From assembly GCA_963831385.1 (NCBI GenBank), contig CAWHPW010000021.1, forward strand, positions 81,704 to 145,703: DNA of 64,000 nucleotides, read 5' to 3'. The notes under the pieces were generated by a model. That model saw nothing but the letters and a program-made list of their open reading frames with translations. It was not told the origin of the DNA and did not search any database. This DNA comes from JACVRX01 sp963831385. GTDB taxonomy: Bacteria; Actinomycetota; Actinomycetes; Jiangellales; Jiangellaceae. Numbering within the stretch: position 1 is the stretch's first letter; every line of letters begins with the position of its first letter. Position numbers and translations under genes: made by a program. This document shows positions 20,834 to 29,465 of this stretch, one piece after another.

Positions 20834-23144
20834 CATGCCATCGACCTTCACCCGCAAGCGTCGCGCGCCCGGCGTCGGCGAGAGCGTATTGCGACCCGAC
20901 GCACCGGCGAAGACCCAGGGGAGGTTCGCGTTCTCCTCCGACCTCTGGATGGACGGCATGCTGTGGGGCAAGACGCTGCGCAGCCCCTTCCCGCACGCTC
21001 GCATCAAGCTCTTGGACACCAGTCCGGCGCTGCTCGTCCCCGGCGTGCATGCGGTCATCACCAACGACGACCTGTGGGGCAGCCGCACCTACGGCCTGGA
21101 GCACCATGACCAACCGGTGTTCGCCAACGAGGTCGCGCTGTTCCACGGCGAGCCGATCGCCGCCGTCGCCGCGGATCACCCGGAGATCGCCGCCCGCGCC
21201 GTCGCGGCCATCAAGGTCGAGTACGACGTGCTGGAGCCACTCTCCGATCCCGAGGCGGCAATCCGGCCCGAGACGCGAGCGATCCACCCGGACGGCAACG
21301 TGTTCCGGTACATCCGGCTGCGGCACGGAGACCCGAGCGCCGTCGGCGAGGTCATCGTCGAGGGCGATTACGACGTCGGCATGCAGGACCAGGCGTTCCT
21401 CGGGCCCGAGTCCGGGCTGGCGGTGCCGAGCGAGGACGGCGGCGTCGAGCTGTTCATCGCGACCCAGTGGCTGCACGTCGACCGCGACCAGATCGCCGCG
21501 TGCCTGAACCTGCCGCGGGACAAGGTACGGCTCACCCTGTCCGGCACCGGCGGGGCGTTCGGTGGCCGGGAAGACCTGTCGATGCAGATCCACGCCTGCT
21601 TGCTGGCCCTGGTCACCAAGAAGCCGATCAAGATGGTCTACAGCCGGGAGGAGTCGTTCTTCGGCCACGTCCACCGCCACCCGGCCCGGCTCTGGTACCG
21701 CCACCATGCCGACCGTGACGGCAACCTGGTGAACGTCGAGTCCCGCATGGTCTTCGACGGCGGCGCCTATGCCTCGTCCTCGACGGCGGTCATCTCCAAC
21801 GCGACGAGCTTCGCCGCCGGGCCGTACCTCGTGCCGAACGCTTCGGTCGACGGGTACGCGGTGCGGACCAACAACCCGCCGTGCGGGGCGATGCGTGGGT
21901 TCGGCGCGGTACAGACGTCGTTCGCGGCCGAGGCTCAGATGGACAAGCTCGCCGACGCTCTCGGGATGGATCCGATCGAGCTGCGGCTACGGAATGCGCT
22001 GAAGACCCACGACAGGCTGCTCACCGGTCAAGTCATCATCGGTACAGCACCGGTCGCCGAGTGCATCACGGCCTGCCGTGATCTACCGATGCCCGACCCG
22101 CTCTCCGACGAGGCGCCGATCATGACGCTGCCCGGTGGCGCTGGGCGCACCGCGCTGCACCACAACGTTCGTCGTGGGGTCGGTTTCGCCGTCGGGTTCA
22201 AGAACCTGGCGTTCTCCGAAGGGTTCGACGACTACGCCACCGCGCGGGTGCGGCTCGAGCTGGGGCCGACCGGTGAGCCGTTGGCGACCGTCCACACGGC
22301 TACTGCCGAGGTCGGGCAGGGGTTTATCACCATCGCCCAGCAGATCGCCCGGGCCGAGCTCGGCGTCACCGACGTCATCGTGCACGCGGCGGACACCCAG
22401 GTCGGGTCGGCCGGCTCAACCAGCGCGTCCCGGCAGACCATGATGTCCGGTGGGGCGGTTCAAATGGCGTGCTCGGCCGTCCGCGAGGTCATCCTCGAAC
22501 GGGCTGCGCTCGAGCTGCACCTGGCACCGGCCGACATGGTGCTGGAGGAAGGCGAGCTCGTCACCAAGGACGGCACCCGCAGCGTGTCCCTTGTCGACGC
22601 GCTGCAAGCCGGGCCGGCGGAGGCCAACCGGGAGTTCCACCATCCGCCCACCGAACCGCTGGACGAGGACGGCCAGGGCAACGCGCACTGGTCGCTTGCG
22701 TTCGCCGCCCATCGCGCCGTCGTCGACGTCGACGTCGAGCTCGGGCTCGTGAAGGTTGTACAGGTAGCGACAGCGCAGGACATCGGGAAGGCGCTGAACC
22801 CGCTCGCCGTGACCGGCCAGATCGAGGGCGGCATCGCTCAAGGCGTCGGCCTGGCCGTGATGGAAGAGATCGTGGTCGACGGAAGCCGGATCCGGAACCC
22901 GTCGTTCACCGACTATCTGCTGCCGACGCCACTGGACATGCCTCCGGTGGAGCAAACCTGGATCGAGCAGCCGGAGCGTGGCGCGCCTTATGGTGCCAAG
23001 GGCGTAGGCGAACCACCGACGATCTCGTCGACAGGGGCGGTGCTCGCTGCCATCCGCGCAGCCAGCGGCCTGCCGCTGAACCGGATACCGGTGCGGCCCG
23101 ACGACATCGCTCTGGTGTCGCGGCCGCCTGTCGCGGCCGGCTGA
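20820..23144 (+). CDS. xdhA: Xanthine dehydrogenase molybdenum-binding subunit
   Basis: This is the catalytic large subunit (774 residues) that binds the molybdopterin cofactor. The N-terminal a/b hammerhead contains GESVLRPDAPAKTQGRFAFS. Mo-site motifs are GTGGAFGGREDLSMQ, CGAMRGFGAVQTSFAAEA, EVGQGFITIAQQIA and a C-terminal GAKGVGEPPTISS with the base glutamate. The ATG at 20820 has GGAGGG upstream. I see no dedicated cofactor-insertion (XdhC/CoxF type) gene in the window, so maturation factors must be elsewhere. Confidence 0.93.
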   Translation: MPAPSMPSTFTRKRRAPGVGESVLRPDAPAKTQGRFAFSSDLWMDGMLWGKTLRSPFPHARIKLLDTSPALLVPGVHAVITNDDLWGSRTYGLEHHDQPVFANEVALFHGEPIAAVAADHPEIAARAVAAIKVEYDVLEPLSDPEAAIRPETRAIHPDGNVFRYIRLRHGDPSAVGEVIVEGDYDVGMQDQAFLGPESGLAVPSEDGGVELFIATQWLHVDRDQIAACLNLPRDKVRLTLSGTGGAFGGREDLSMQIHACLLALVTKKPIKMVYSREESFFGHVHRHPARLWYRHHADRDGNLVNVESRMVFDGGAYASSSTAVISNATSFAAGPYLVPNASVDGYAVRTNNPPCGAMRGFGAVQTSFAAEAQMDKLADALGMDPIELRLRNALKTHDRLLTGQVIIGTAPVAECITACRDLPMPDPLSDEAPIMTLPGGAGRTALHHNVRRGVGFAVGFKNLAFSEGFDDYATARVRLELGPTGEPLATVHTATAEVGQGFITIAQQIARAELGVTDVIVHAADTQVGSAGSTSASRQTMMSGGAVQMACSAVREVILERAALELHLAPADMVLEEGELVTKDGTRSVSLVDALQAGPAEANREFHHPPTEPLDEDGQGNAHWSLAFAAHRAVVDVDVELGLVKVVQVATAQDIGKALNPLAVTGQIEGGIAQGVGLAVMEEIVVDGSRIRNPSFTDYLLPTPLDMPPVEQTWIEQPERGAPYGAKGVGEPPTISSTGAVLAAIRAASGLPLNRIPVRPDDIALVSRPPVAAG

Positions 23145-23150
23145 GGACCT

Positions 23151-24464
23151 GTGCCAGCCAGCCGGACGGTCCTGCGCGGCGCTCGGTGGCCTGGGGACGT
23201 TGCTTGGTCCGACGGTCGGATCAGTGCCGTCGGATCGGTACCGGCGGAAGAAGGTGACGATGTCGTCCGAGTCGACGGCGACATCGTCACCGCCGGACTG
23301 GTCAACACCCACCACCACTTCTACCAATGGATGACCCGTGGCTGGGCATTCGACTGCACGCTCTTCGACTGGCTCATCACGCTGTATCCGGTGTGGGCAC
23401 AGCTCAGCCCGGAGGACGTCGAGGCGGCCTCCGCGGTGGCTTTGGGTGAGCTGGCGTTGAGCGGCTGCACGACCGCCGCTGACCATCACTACGTCGTCCC
23501 CGGTGGCGACGATTCGGTATTCGACGCGATCGCCGGCTCGGCCCGTCGGATCGGCATCCGCGCACATATTGCCCGTGGCTCGATGGACCTCGGGCGAAGC
23601 AAGGGCGGTCTTCCACCGGACTCGGTCGTAGAGGAACTCGACGCGATCCTCGCCTCCACCCAGTCCGTCTACGACCGGCTGCATGACGGCGAGCGGATCA
23701 CCATCACGGTCGCACCGTGCAGCCCGTTCAGTGTGACGACGGAGCTGATGAGCGAGTCTGCCGCGTTGGCCCGGCAGCTCGGCCTTCGCCTGCACACGCA
23801 TCTGGCCGAGACGCTCGACGAGGAGGAGAGCTGCCTGGCCCGCTTCGGCAAGCGTCCACTAGAGGTGCTCGACGATCTCGGCTGGATCGCTTCCGACGTT
23901 TGGGTCGCGCACGGCATCCATTTCAACGACGCGGAGGTGTCGCGACTGGCCGAGACGGGCACCGGTATCGCCCATTGCCCGTCGAGCAACTGCCGGCTGG
24001 GGTCCGGCATCGCTCGAGTGGTCGACCTGACGGCCGCGGGCGCACCGGTGGGCCTCGGCGTAGACGGTGTCGCCAGCAATGAGATCGGCACGCTGTTCCC
24101 CGAGATGCGGATGGCGCTGTTCCTCGCCCGTCAGCGGGACCTGGCGGCGACGACCTTTGCGCCCCTCGACGCGCTCGCGCTGGCGACCGAAGGCGGCGCC
24201 CGGTGCCTCGGCCGGGACGATGTCGGCCGCCTAGAGCCAGGGCTGCGGGCGGACGTCGTGGTGTGGCCCGGAGACGACCTGGCGGACGTTCTTGATCCCG
24301 TCGCTGGCCTGGTGCTCGGGCCGGAGCGAACAGCCCGGCACGTCTACGTCGACGGCACTCCTGTCGTCAGCGATGGGCACCTGGTGAACGCTGACATCGT
24401 GGCTCTGCACGCCGATCTGGCTCGTCGGGCTCGGCGGCTGTGGCCAGAGCAGGTCGCCAAGTGA
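23151..24464 (+). CDS. 8-oxoguanine deaminase / guanine deaminase-like amidohydrolase
   Basis: This 437-residue amidohydrolase feeds purines into the pathway by hydrolytic deamination. Metal and catalytic motifs are LVNTHHHFYQWMTRG, LRLHTHLAETLDEE, VWVAHGIHFNDAEV and GLGVDGVASNEIG (metal Asp). The sequence resembles bacterial 8-oxoguanine deaminases more than GuaD-type guanine deaminases; guanine remains a possible substrate. The GTG start lies 6 nt after xdhA, and its stop overlaps the OHCU decarboxylase start as GTGA. Confidence 0.85.
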   Translation: MPASRTVLRGARWPGDVAWSDGRISAVGSVPAEEGDDVVRVDGDIVTAGLVNTHHHFYQWMTRGWAFDCTLFDWLITLYPVWAQLSPEDVEAASAVALGELALSGCTTAADHHYVVPGGDDSVFDAIAGSARRIGIRAHIARGSMDLGRSKGGLPPDSVVEELDAILASTQSVYDRLHDGERITITVAPCSPFSVTTELMSESAALARQLGLRLHTHLAETLDEEESCLARFGKRPLEVLDDLGWIASDVWVAHGIHFNDAEVSRLAETGTGIAHCPSSNCRLGSGIARVVDLTAAGAPVGLGVDGVASNEIGTLFPEMRMALFLARQRDLAATTFAPLDALALATEGGARCLGRDDVGRLEPGLRADVVVWPGDDLADVLDPVAGLVLGPERTARHVYVDGTPVVSDGHLVNADIVALHADLARRARRLWPEQVAK

Positions 24465-24964
24465 GCAGTGTTCCGGAGCGGCAGCTGCGATGGTTCAACG
24501 AGCTCTCCGACGACGAGGTGATCGGCGCGCTGCTGCTGGTGTGCCACTCCCGAAAATGGGCTGTACAGGTAGCGGAGCGGCGTCCGTATTCCGACGTCGA
24601 CGCCCTACTAACTGCCGCCGATGACACCTGGATGGCACTGCCGTCGGGAGATTGGCTCGAGGCTCTCGACGCTCACCCGCGGATCGGCGAGCGCGGGGGC
24701 AAGTCCGCAGAGTTTTCCCAGCGGGAACAGGCAGGTATCGGCGCTGCGGGCGAGGACGTGCAGTCCTCCATCGCTGCCGGCAACGTCGAGTACGAGGAGC
24801 GATTCGGCCACGTGTTCCTGATCTCCGCGGAAGGTCGAAGCGCCGAGGAGATCCTGGCCAACCTTCGTGTCCGGCTGGGCAACGACCCCGACACCGAGCT
24901 CCGTATCGCCGCCGAGGAGCACCGCCGCATCACCCGGCTGCGCCTCCAACGCCTGCTCAGCTGA
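24461..24964 (+). CDS. uraD: 2-oxo-4-hydroxy-4-carboxy-5-ureidoimidazoline (OHCU) decarboxylase
   Basis: This enzyme converts OHCU to S-allantoin, the last of the urate-to-allantoin steps. The protein has 167 residues. It shows LDAHPRIGERGG (catalytic His), the QREQAGIGAAGEDVQSSI helix, NVEYEERFGHVFLISAEGRS and the C-terminal IAAEEHRRITRLRLQRLL. The start is a GTG overlapping the deaminase stop. Being the last gene of the plus-strand operon, it is followed by a hairpin. Confidence 0.92.
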   Translation: MSSVPERQLRWFNELSDDEVIGALLLVCHSRKWAVQVAERRPYSDVDALLTAADDTWMALPSGDWLEALDAHPRIGERGGKSAEFSQREQAGIGAAGEDVQSSIAAGNVEYEERFGHVFLISAEGRSAEEILANLRVRLGNDPDTELRIAAEEHRRITRLRLQRLLS

Positions 24965-25025
24965 CCCCTCCGGCGATGCCTGCGCCACCTCCGGAATGAC
25001 CACGTTCACCACCCCTGCCTATACG

Positions 25026-25069
25026 TCACCAGGCATACAAGCCTCGTGATGTATCGAGACGCCTGGTGA
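25026..25069 (+). terminator. Hairpin after the urate operon
   Basis: TCACCAGGC (25026-25034) pairs with GCCTGGTGA (25061-25069). The loop can extend the stem through ATAC/GTAT. There is no U-tract, as is usual for high-GC actinomycetes. It sits 62 nt past the uraD stop and before the next gene's ribosome-binding site. Confidence 0.5.
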
Positions 25070-25154
25070 TGGGCAGCCGACTGAGCCAGTCGGTGAGGTT
25101 GTCGGTGTCCCCGGGTAGAACAGATTCGTAGCCGTCCCCTGCAGAGGAGCAGTG

Positions 25155-25505
25155 ATGATCGGTCGGTTGGATGGAGTGATCCTGGACTGCCCCGACCCCA
25201 AGGCCTTGGCGGAGTTCTACTCGGAGCTGCTCGGGCTGCAGGTCACGAACGTGGACTCGGACTGGGCCGATATCGGCGACGGACAGATCGGGTTGAGCTT
25301 CCAGCAGGCACCGGATCACCAGCCACCGCGGTGGCCGGACCCGAACTACCCACAGCAGTTCCATCTCGATGTCCGCGTGGACGACGTCGAGGAAGCCGAG
25401 CCGAAGGTGCTGGCTCTGGGAGCAACCGTGCTGTCCAGAGATGCCAAGACGTTCCGCGTCTTCGCCGACCCGGCGGGCCATCCGTTCTGCCTGGTGTGGG
25501 ACTAG
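25155..25505 (+). CDS. VOC-family (glyoxalase/bleomycin-resistance-like) protein
   Basis: This protein of 116 residues has two beta-alpha-beta-beta-beta units of the vicinal oxygen chelate fold. It shows MIGRLDGVILDCPDPKALAE followed by FYSELLGLQV, then FHLDVRVDDVEEAEPKVLAL and the ending FADPAGHPFCLVW. The substrate is unknown. The ATG at 25155 was preferred over the GTG 3 nt upstream because GAGGAG is then 5 nt away. It is outside the island, which contains three further VOC genes. Confidence 0.85.
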   Translation: MIGRLDGVILDCPDPKALAEFYSELLGLQVTNVDSDWADIGDGQIGLSFQQAPDHQPPRWPDPNYPQQFHLDVRVDDVEEAEPKVLALGATVLSRDAKTFRVFADPAGHPFCLVWD

Positions 25506-25614
25506 CTGGCGTAGACAGCGGTTCACGGCCGTGTCGGCGTCCGACGACGCCGACATGCTCGCGCTGGATGTGGCCGCGCAGCGCTTAGGCAGGGTGTACG
25601 CCTGCGTCTACGGG

Positions 25615-26691
25615 TCAGAGCCGGCCGACCCTGCCACCGCCGCCGGCCGCCCAGCACGACCCGTCGGCCGTGCAGTCCAGGGTGTGGAATCCGATGTCGC
25701 TGAACAGCCGCCAGGTCCGGCCGCCGTCGCGGCTGATGCTGCTGCCGGCGGCGTCACCGGACTCGCCGACGACCAGCACATCCCGTCCGGATCCGTACCG
25801 CCAGGCCGCATCCTCACCGAGGTGCGTGAGATCGCCGCCGCTTCGCCACCTGCTTCCGTCACGGGTGAACGCCGAGGCGTCCGTCCCATCGTCGGGGGCG
25901 GCGAAGTCGCCTCCTACGGCGACCCCGTGCCGGGGGCTCTTGAACGCCAGCCCGAACACCCCAGCCGCGTCACCGGCAGGGATCGTCGAGTCGGTCGCCT
26001 CCCAGGTCAGCCCACGGTCGGTGGAGTGGAAGATCCTCGACGCGCTGCCGCCGGAGCCGAACCAGGCGTCGTGGCCGTGGATCACCAGACAGTCGCCGCT
26101 CGCCGAGAAGCCGAATTCACCGGTCGAGTCGGGCATTCCGTCGTCGGGAACCACCCGCCACGACCGGCCGCCATCACTGGTCGCGAGGATGCGGAACTTG
26201 CCGTCGACGGGGTCGCTCATCGCCAGCCCGTGCCTGCCATCGGGGAAGAAGTCCATGCAGTTGTAGAACGCCTCCTCCTCGGTGTTGCGGAACGTCTCGG
26301 ACCAGGTCTCGCCACCGTCGGTGGTCCGGTAGATGCGCGACGCCTCACCCGGTCCGATCGAGAGCACAAGGGCCGTACTCGCGCTGCGGGCTTCCACGTC
26401 ACGGAAGAGCAGCCCTTCGCTGTCGGGCGGACTCACGTCCTGCCAGGACGCGCCGCCGTCGGTCGTGCGCCACACCGACCCCGGCCCGCCTTCGGTGATG
26501 CTGCCACCACTGATCCACACGGTCTTCCGGTTGACGGCATCGAGTCCGCGGAAGCTCTGCCCGGCGTCCACCACCGTCTCCACCCAGGCAGGGCCAGGGC
26601 GCGGGTCGGCCTGTGCTGATTGTCCGGCGAGAAGCGTGGCGGAAAGGACCGTGACGATCGTGGTGACCAAGATCCCGGGAGAGCGTCGCAT
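25615..26691 (-). CDS. Secreted BNR/YCF48-like beta-propeller protein
   Basis: This protein of about 358 residues is exported: MRRSPGILVTTIVTVLSATLLAGQSAQA is a signal peptide. The mature part consists of propeller repeats with Asp-box-like motifs (VWRTTDGGASWQ, IYRTTDGGETWSE, ILATSDGGRSWRV, IFHSTDRGLTWEA, SISRDGGRTWRLF). Similar proteins are annotated oxidoreductase or photosystem-stability-factor-like. The catalytic role is doubtful, and ligand or protein binding is possible. The ATG at 26691 is preferred to a TTG at 26697. It is the last chromosomal gene before the left att repeat. Confidence 0.8.
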   Translation of the reverse strand: MRRSPGILVTTIVTVLSATLLAGQSAQADPRPGPAWVETVVDAGQSFRGLDAVNRKTVWISGGSITEGGPGSVWRTTDGGASWQDVSPPDSEGLLFRDVEARSASTALVLSIGPGEASRIYRTTDGGETWSETFRNTEEEAFYNCMDFFPDGRHGLAMSDPVDGKFRILATSDGGRSWRVVPDDGMPDSTGEFGFSASGDCLVIHGHDAWFGSGGSASRIFHSTDRGLTWEATDSTIPAGDAAGVFGLAFKSPRHGVAVGGDFAAPDDGTDASAFTRDGSRWRSGGDLTHLGEDAAWRYGSGRDVLVVGESGDAAGSSISRDGGRTWRLFSDIGFHTLDCTADGSCWAAGGGGRVGRL

Positions 26692-26792
26692 GGCCAATAC
26701 CCTGCCGATGGACCACCACGGTGTCTAGGACCGCCGATCGCCCCGCTCCTCGCCTCGTACCGGCAGTCATTGACGTGGGTTTCTGCGGGCGA

Positions 26793-26837
26793 GTGGACAG
26801 GGGCGGGATCGATCCGCCGACCTTCCGCTTTTCAGGC
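26793..26837. repeat. attL: Left attachment site (45-bp copy of tRNA-Phe 3' half)
   Basis: This 45-bp segment is identical to 58635-58679, which is the 3' half of the tRNA-Phe gene from the anticodon loop to one base beyond its end. The two copies are in direct orientation, 31.8 kb apart, and an integrase gene lies beside the right copy. That is the signature of site-specific integration into a tRNA gene. Here no 5' half of the tRNA is present. Confidence 0.85.
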
Positions 26838-26991
26838 AAGCACGGCGTAACGGTGTCGTCACCTGCGGGTTCACGGTCAAAGTCGCGGGCGTCGCGGCGA
26901 AGTTATCGGGTCAGTCGACCCGGTAGCCCTAGCCGGCCCCGACCAAGCGACGCACTCGCCGGCCGGGGCCTCGACGGGAAGAAGGCCCGCC

Positions 26992-27174
26992 GTGTCCAAC
27001 ACTCTGCCACCACCCAACCCGACGCACGGCATAGGCGCCGTGCTGCGTTTGGTCGGCGAAATCCGCCGAGTCGCGCACGACCGCAGCTTGGACGACGCCG
27101 ACGCGATGCGCCGCATCCGTGACGCTTTCGCCGACTACGACCAGCAGGGCTCAGATCGCTCTGATAGAACTTGA
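26992..27174 (+). CDS. Small hypothetical protein, family A copy 1
   Basis: This protein of 60 residues starts MSNTLPPPNPTHGIG, and its helical core AVLRLVGEIRRVAHDRSLDD continues to IRDAFADYDQQG. A second complete copy lies at 27720 and a third, truncated copy at 31026. The start GTG has AAGAAGG 6 nt upstream. The family is not one I can name. Its repetition within the left 4 kb of the island suggests a mobile-element or defence-associated small protein, but nothing shows the function. Confidence 0.6.
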   Translation: MSNTLPPPNPTHGIGAVLRLVGEIRRVAHDRSLDDADAMRRIRDAFADYDQQGSDRSDRT

Positions 27175-27267
27175 TCAAGGTCCAAACGGCGAGTTGTCCA
27201 CAGGTTATTTGTCCCAGGGACACATAACCTCCGAACGGGCGAGGACGAGTCCCTGACCGCGCAACAC

Positions 27268-27304
27268 GACCGGCCCGCCCCTGGGTGCCGGGGGCGGGCC
27301 GGTC
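27268..27304. terminator. Strong GC hairpin (bidirectional terminator)
   Basis: GACCGGCCCGCCCC (27268-27281) is a perfect inverted match to GGGGCGGGCCGGTC (27291-27304), with a 9-nt loop. It separates the small plus-strand gene from the convergent gene ending at 27311, so it can serve both. Confidence 0.7.
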
Positions 27305-27310
27305 GGCCGT

Positions 27311-27649
27311 CTACAGCGGCGGCAGCTCGACTCGCCGGATCCACAGTTGCCACCCGGCGTCCGTCTCCCGACGCTGCCACCCGTCTGGCTCCGGTCCGTG
27401 TTGCATGAAGCGCTCGACGCGCTCAAGTGCCCATTCGGCGAACGCCTCTCGGTCCTCGGCGGGCGCGCCGGGGCGTATGAACAGGAAGACGCGATACGAC
27501 GAGCCATCCTGCTGCGGCTCGATGAACGCGAACCCACGTATATCCGGGTCGAGCGCCTTAGCTTGCGCCTCGGGTTCGGTGCTGAGGTCCCAGTCCTCCA
27601 CCGACATGCCGCGGTCGTTGAGTCGTTGCTCAGCTGGCCCGATGTTCAT
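27311..27649 (-). CDS. Hypothetical protein (112 aa)
   Basis: This soluble acidic protein has alternating strands and one amphipathic helix (GAPAEDREAFAEWALERVER). I recognise no motif. It carries SYRVFLFIRPG and a Trp-rich C-terminus GWQRRETDAGWQLWIRRV. No clear ribosome-binding site precedes the ATG. It is convergent with family A copy 1 across the hairpin at 27268. Codon use looks native and the reading frame is uninterrupted, which supports a real gene. Confidence 0.6.
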   Translation of the reverse strand: MNIGPAEQRLNDRGMSVEDWDLSTEPEAQAKALDPDIRGFAFIEPQQDGSSYRVFLFIRPGAPAEDREAFAEWALERVERFMQHGPEPDGWQRRETDAGWQLWIRRVELPPL

Positions 27650-27719
27650 GCGAAGAAACTAGACCGCCTACTTCTGCCGGAGCAGGGCAATCCCGTCCGC
27701 GACGGTGGCCCCCACCGCC

Positions 27720-27893
27720 GTGAACGACACCCTTCCACCGCAACAGCCCGGCTGCCACAGCATCGCCGACTTGCTTCGGCTGGTCGGGGACGTCAGGCGC
27801 CTGGCCTACGACGCCACGCTCGACGACGCCGACCGCGCCGGCCGCATCAGGGATCGGTTCGGCGAGTACGACGGCATCTTCGACCACGAGTGA
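27720..27893 (+). CDS. Small hypothetical protein, family A copy 2
   Basis: This protein of 57 residues begins MNDTLPPQQPGCHSIAD, and its core LLRLVGDVRRLAYDATLDDA aligns with copy 1 at 26992 along its whole length. GRIRDRFGEYD corresponds to RIRDAFADYD. The GTG at 27720 was chosen because it aligns with the start of copy 1; a GTG at 27705 is also open. The function is unknown. Confidence 0.58.
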   Translation: MNDTLPPQQPGCHSIADLLRLVGDVRRLAYDATLDDADRAGRIRDRFGEYDGIFDHE

Positions 27894-27921
27894 ATGGATG
27901 GCCTGGCAAGGTCTCCGCAGG

Positions 27922-28791
27922 TCAGATCGAGGAGGCGAGGACCTCGCGGAGTTTGGCGGCGAACGCCTCGGGTTCTCCCATCTGGCCGTACTCACCGCCG
28001 AGGAATCCGGCGTGGCCGCTTGGGAAGATCACGGGCTCGGTGCCCAGTCGCTGGGCGACCGCCGCGGCCGCCCGGTGTGTCAGCTCGCCTTCCGACTCCG
28101 CTCCGGCGGCGATGATGACCTGAGTCGACGCCGCCCGTAGCGCCTCGAAAGGGGGTAGGTACTCGGGCTCAGAGTCGGGGTCCTGGCCGAGCAGCGGATC
28201 GTCGCGGGATCCGTCGTCCTCCGTCGACAGCCCGAACATCGCTGGATCGGGCGCCGGCTGCGTTGACCACTCGTCCGGGAAGGGTCCCTTGTGAGACGCC
28301 AGGGCGATGAAGTGCGCCATGCCGGCCCCGAAGCCGTTGCGCATGTACGTCGTGTGCACGGCGCGGGACGCAGCGACGACGGCGTCGCGGTCTGGTAGCA
28401 GGTTCACCATCGGCGGCTCATGCGCGATGAGCGTCCGCACGTCCGCCGGATGCTGCGCGACCAGGGCAAGCGCGTTGATCGCTCCACCGCTGCTCGCGAA
28501 CAGATCGACCGGCCCCCCTACCGCCTCGATGACCCGGTGGACGTCGTCCGCGTGCTCCTCGCGCGTGGACTGGTCCGCGCCACCGGTCCGCTGGCTGCGC
28601 TCGACGCCGCGCGGGTCGTAGGTGATGACGGTGCGGTCGGTGAAGTAGCCGGACAGCGTCCCGAACCCCGCGGCGCCCATCGGCTCCCCAATAAGCATCA
28701 GGGCCGGTGCGGTGCTCGCCCCTTCCCGGCGCACGTCATAGGTCAGCACGGCGCCCGGAACTTCCAGCGTGTGCGTCGTCAGCTCAGTCAT
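27922..28791 (-). CDS. Alpha/beta-hydrolase fold protein
   Basis: This hydrolase-fold protein has 289 residues. The oxyanion region is LMLIGEPMGAAGF, the nucleophile region VDLFASSGGAINALALV (nucleophile Ser in S-S-G-G), and the conserved strand ITYDPRGVERSQRTGG. A late Asp/His pair is suggested by FPSGHAGFLGGEYGQ. It resembles Streptomyces hydrolases of unknown substrate. The ATG at 28791 has GGAGG 8 nt upstream; upstream codons in the frame lack similarity. Confidence 0.82.
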   Translation of the reverse strand: MTELTTHTLEVPGAVLTYDVRREGASTAPALMLIGEPMGAAGFGTLSGYFTDRTVITYDPRGVERSQRTGGADQSTREEHADDVHRVIEAVGGPVDLFASSGGAINALALVAQHPADVRTLIAHEPPMVNLLPDRDAVVAASRAVHTTYMRNGFGAGMAHFIALASHKGPFPDEWSTQPAPDPAMFGLSTEDDGSRDDPLLGQDPDSEPEYLPPFEALRAASTQVIIAAGAESEGELTHRAAAAVAQRLGTEPVIFPSGHAGFLGGEYGQMGEPEAFAAKLREVLASSI

Positions 28792-28993
28792 CCTGCCGTC
28801 CTCCCGCACTGGTTCGCTTCCCGATGCTCTAAAGACTCCCGGCGCCCGCAAAACTCATCGAGGACGCCCCGGAGTGGGTGTTGCATGCGACCCAACGCAG
28901 CAGGCGCGACCTGCCACGCGGCCGGCACGATACCCGCCGAACGGCCACAACGACACCCTTCCATCATCCGAACATCTGTTCGACACTGGATGG

Positions 28994-29254
28994 GTGGAGT
29001 ATGTCGTGTCGACACCGCCGTGGGAGGCCGGACGACAGGCGATCCTCAACGACACCGGCGCCCGCGAGCCCGAGCACACCTTCCACCAACCGGTGCCGAA
29101 CGTGGCCCGGATCGTGTGGGAGCAGGACGGCGAGGAACACGTCGACACCGTGGCGCTGGGCTGGACCGGCCGGGACGTGTACGTGCGCATGTCGGACCGG
29201 AGATACCAACTGCGGGCGGTGTGGCTCGACGCGGCCGACGTGACCCGCCGCTAG
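28994..29254 (+). CDS. Small hypothetical protein, family B copy 1
   Basis: This protein of about 86 residues has a beta-rich core: VARIVWEQDGEEHVDTVALG, then WTGRDVYVRMSDRRYQLRAV and WLDAADVTRR. A diverged copy lies on the opposite strand at 31836-32051, and a 3' fragment at 32086-32142. The start is uncertain: the GTG at 28994 is the most upstream codon with plausible context. I do not recognise the family. Its co-occurrence with family A in the left arm of the island is the only functional clue. Confidence 0.55.
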   Translation: MEYVVSTPPWEAGRQAILNDTGAREPEHTFHQPVPNVARIVWEQDGEEHVDTVALGWTGRDVYVRMSDRRYQLRAVWLDAADVTRR

Positions 29255-29465
29255 CGCGCTCCGAGCTGTCGCGCGAATACGAAACCTTGCCCCACTAACT
29301 TGTCCTGGCGATGCTCGGAGCGATGCTCTGGCGTTACGACGAATATTCGCGCCCACACGCAGAGCTGCGTATCGACTGACAACGACTAGCACGTCGACGC
29401 CCCACCGCTGAGTTTTTCGCTCGCGCCGGTCTACATTCCAAGAACCTGACGACGGAGGTGGAGCA

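Noticed and set aside
26793..26837. Left repeat considered as a second functional tRNA gene
   Set aside because: Only the 3' half from the anticodon loop onward is present; no acceptor 5' strand or D-arm can be formed from adjacent sequence.
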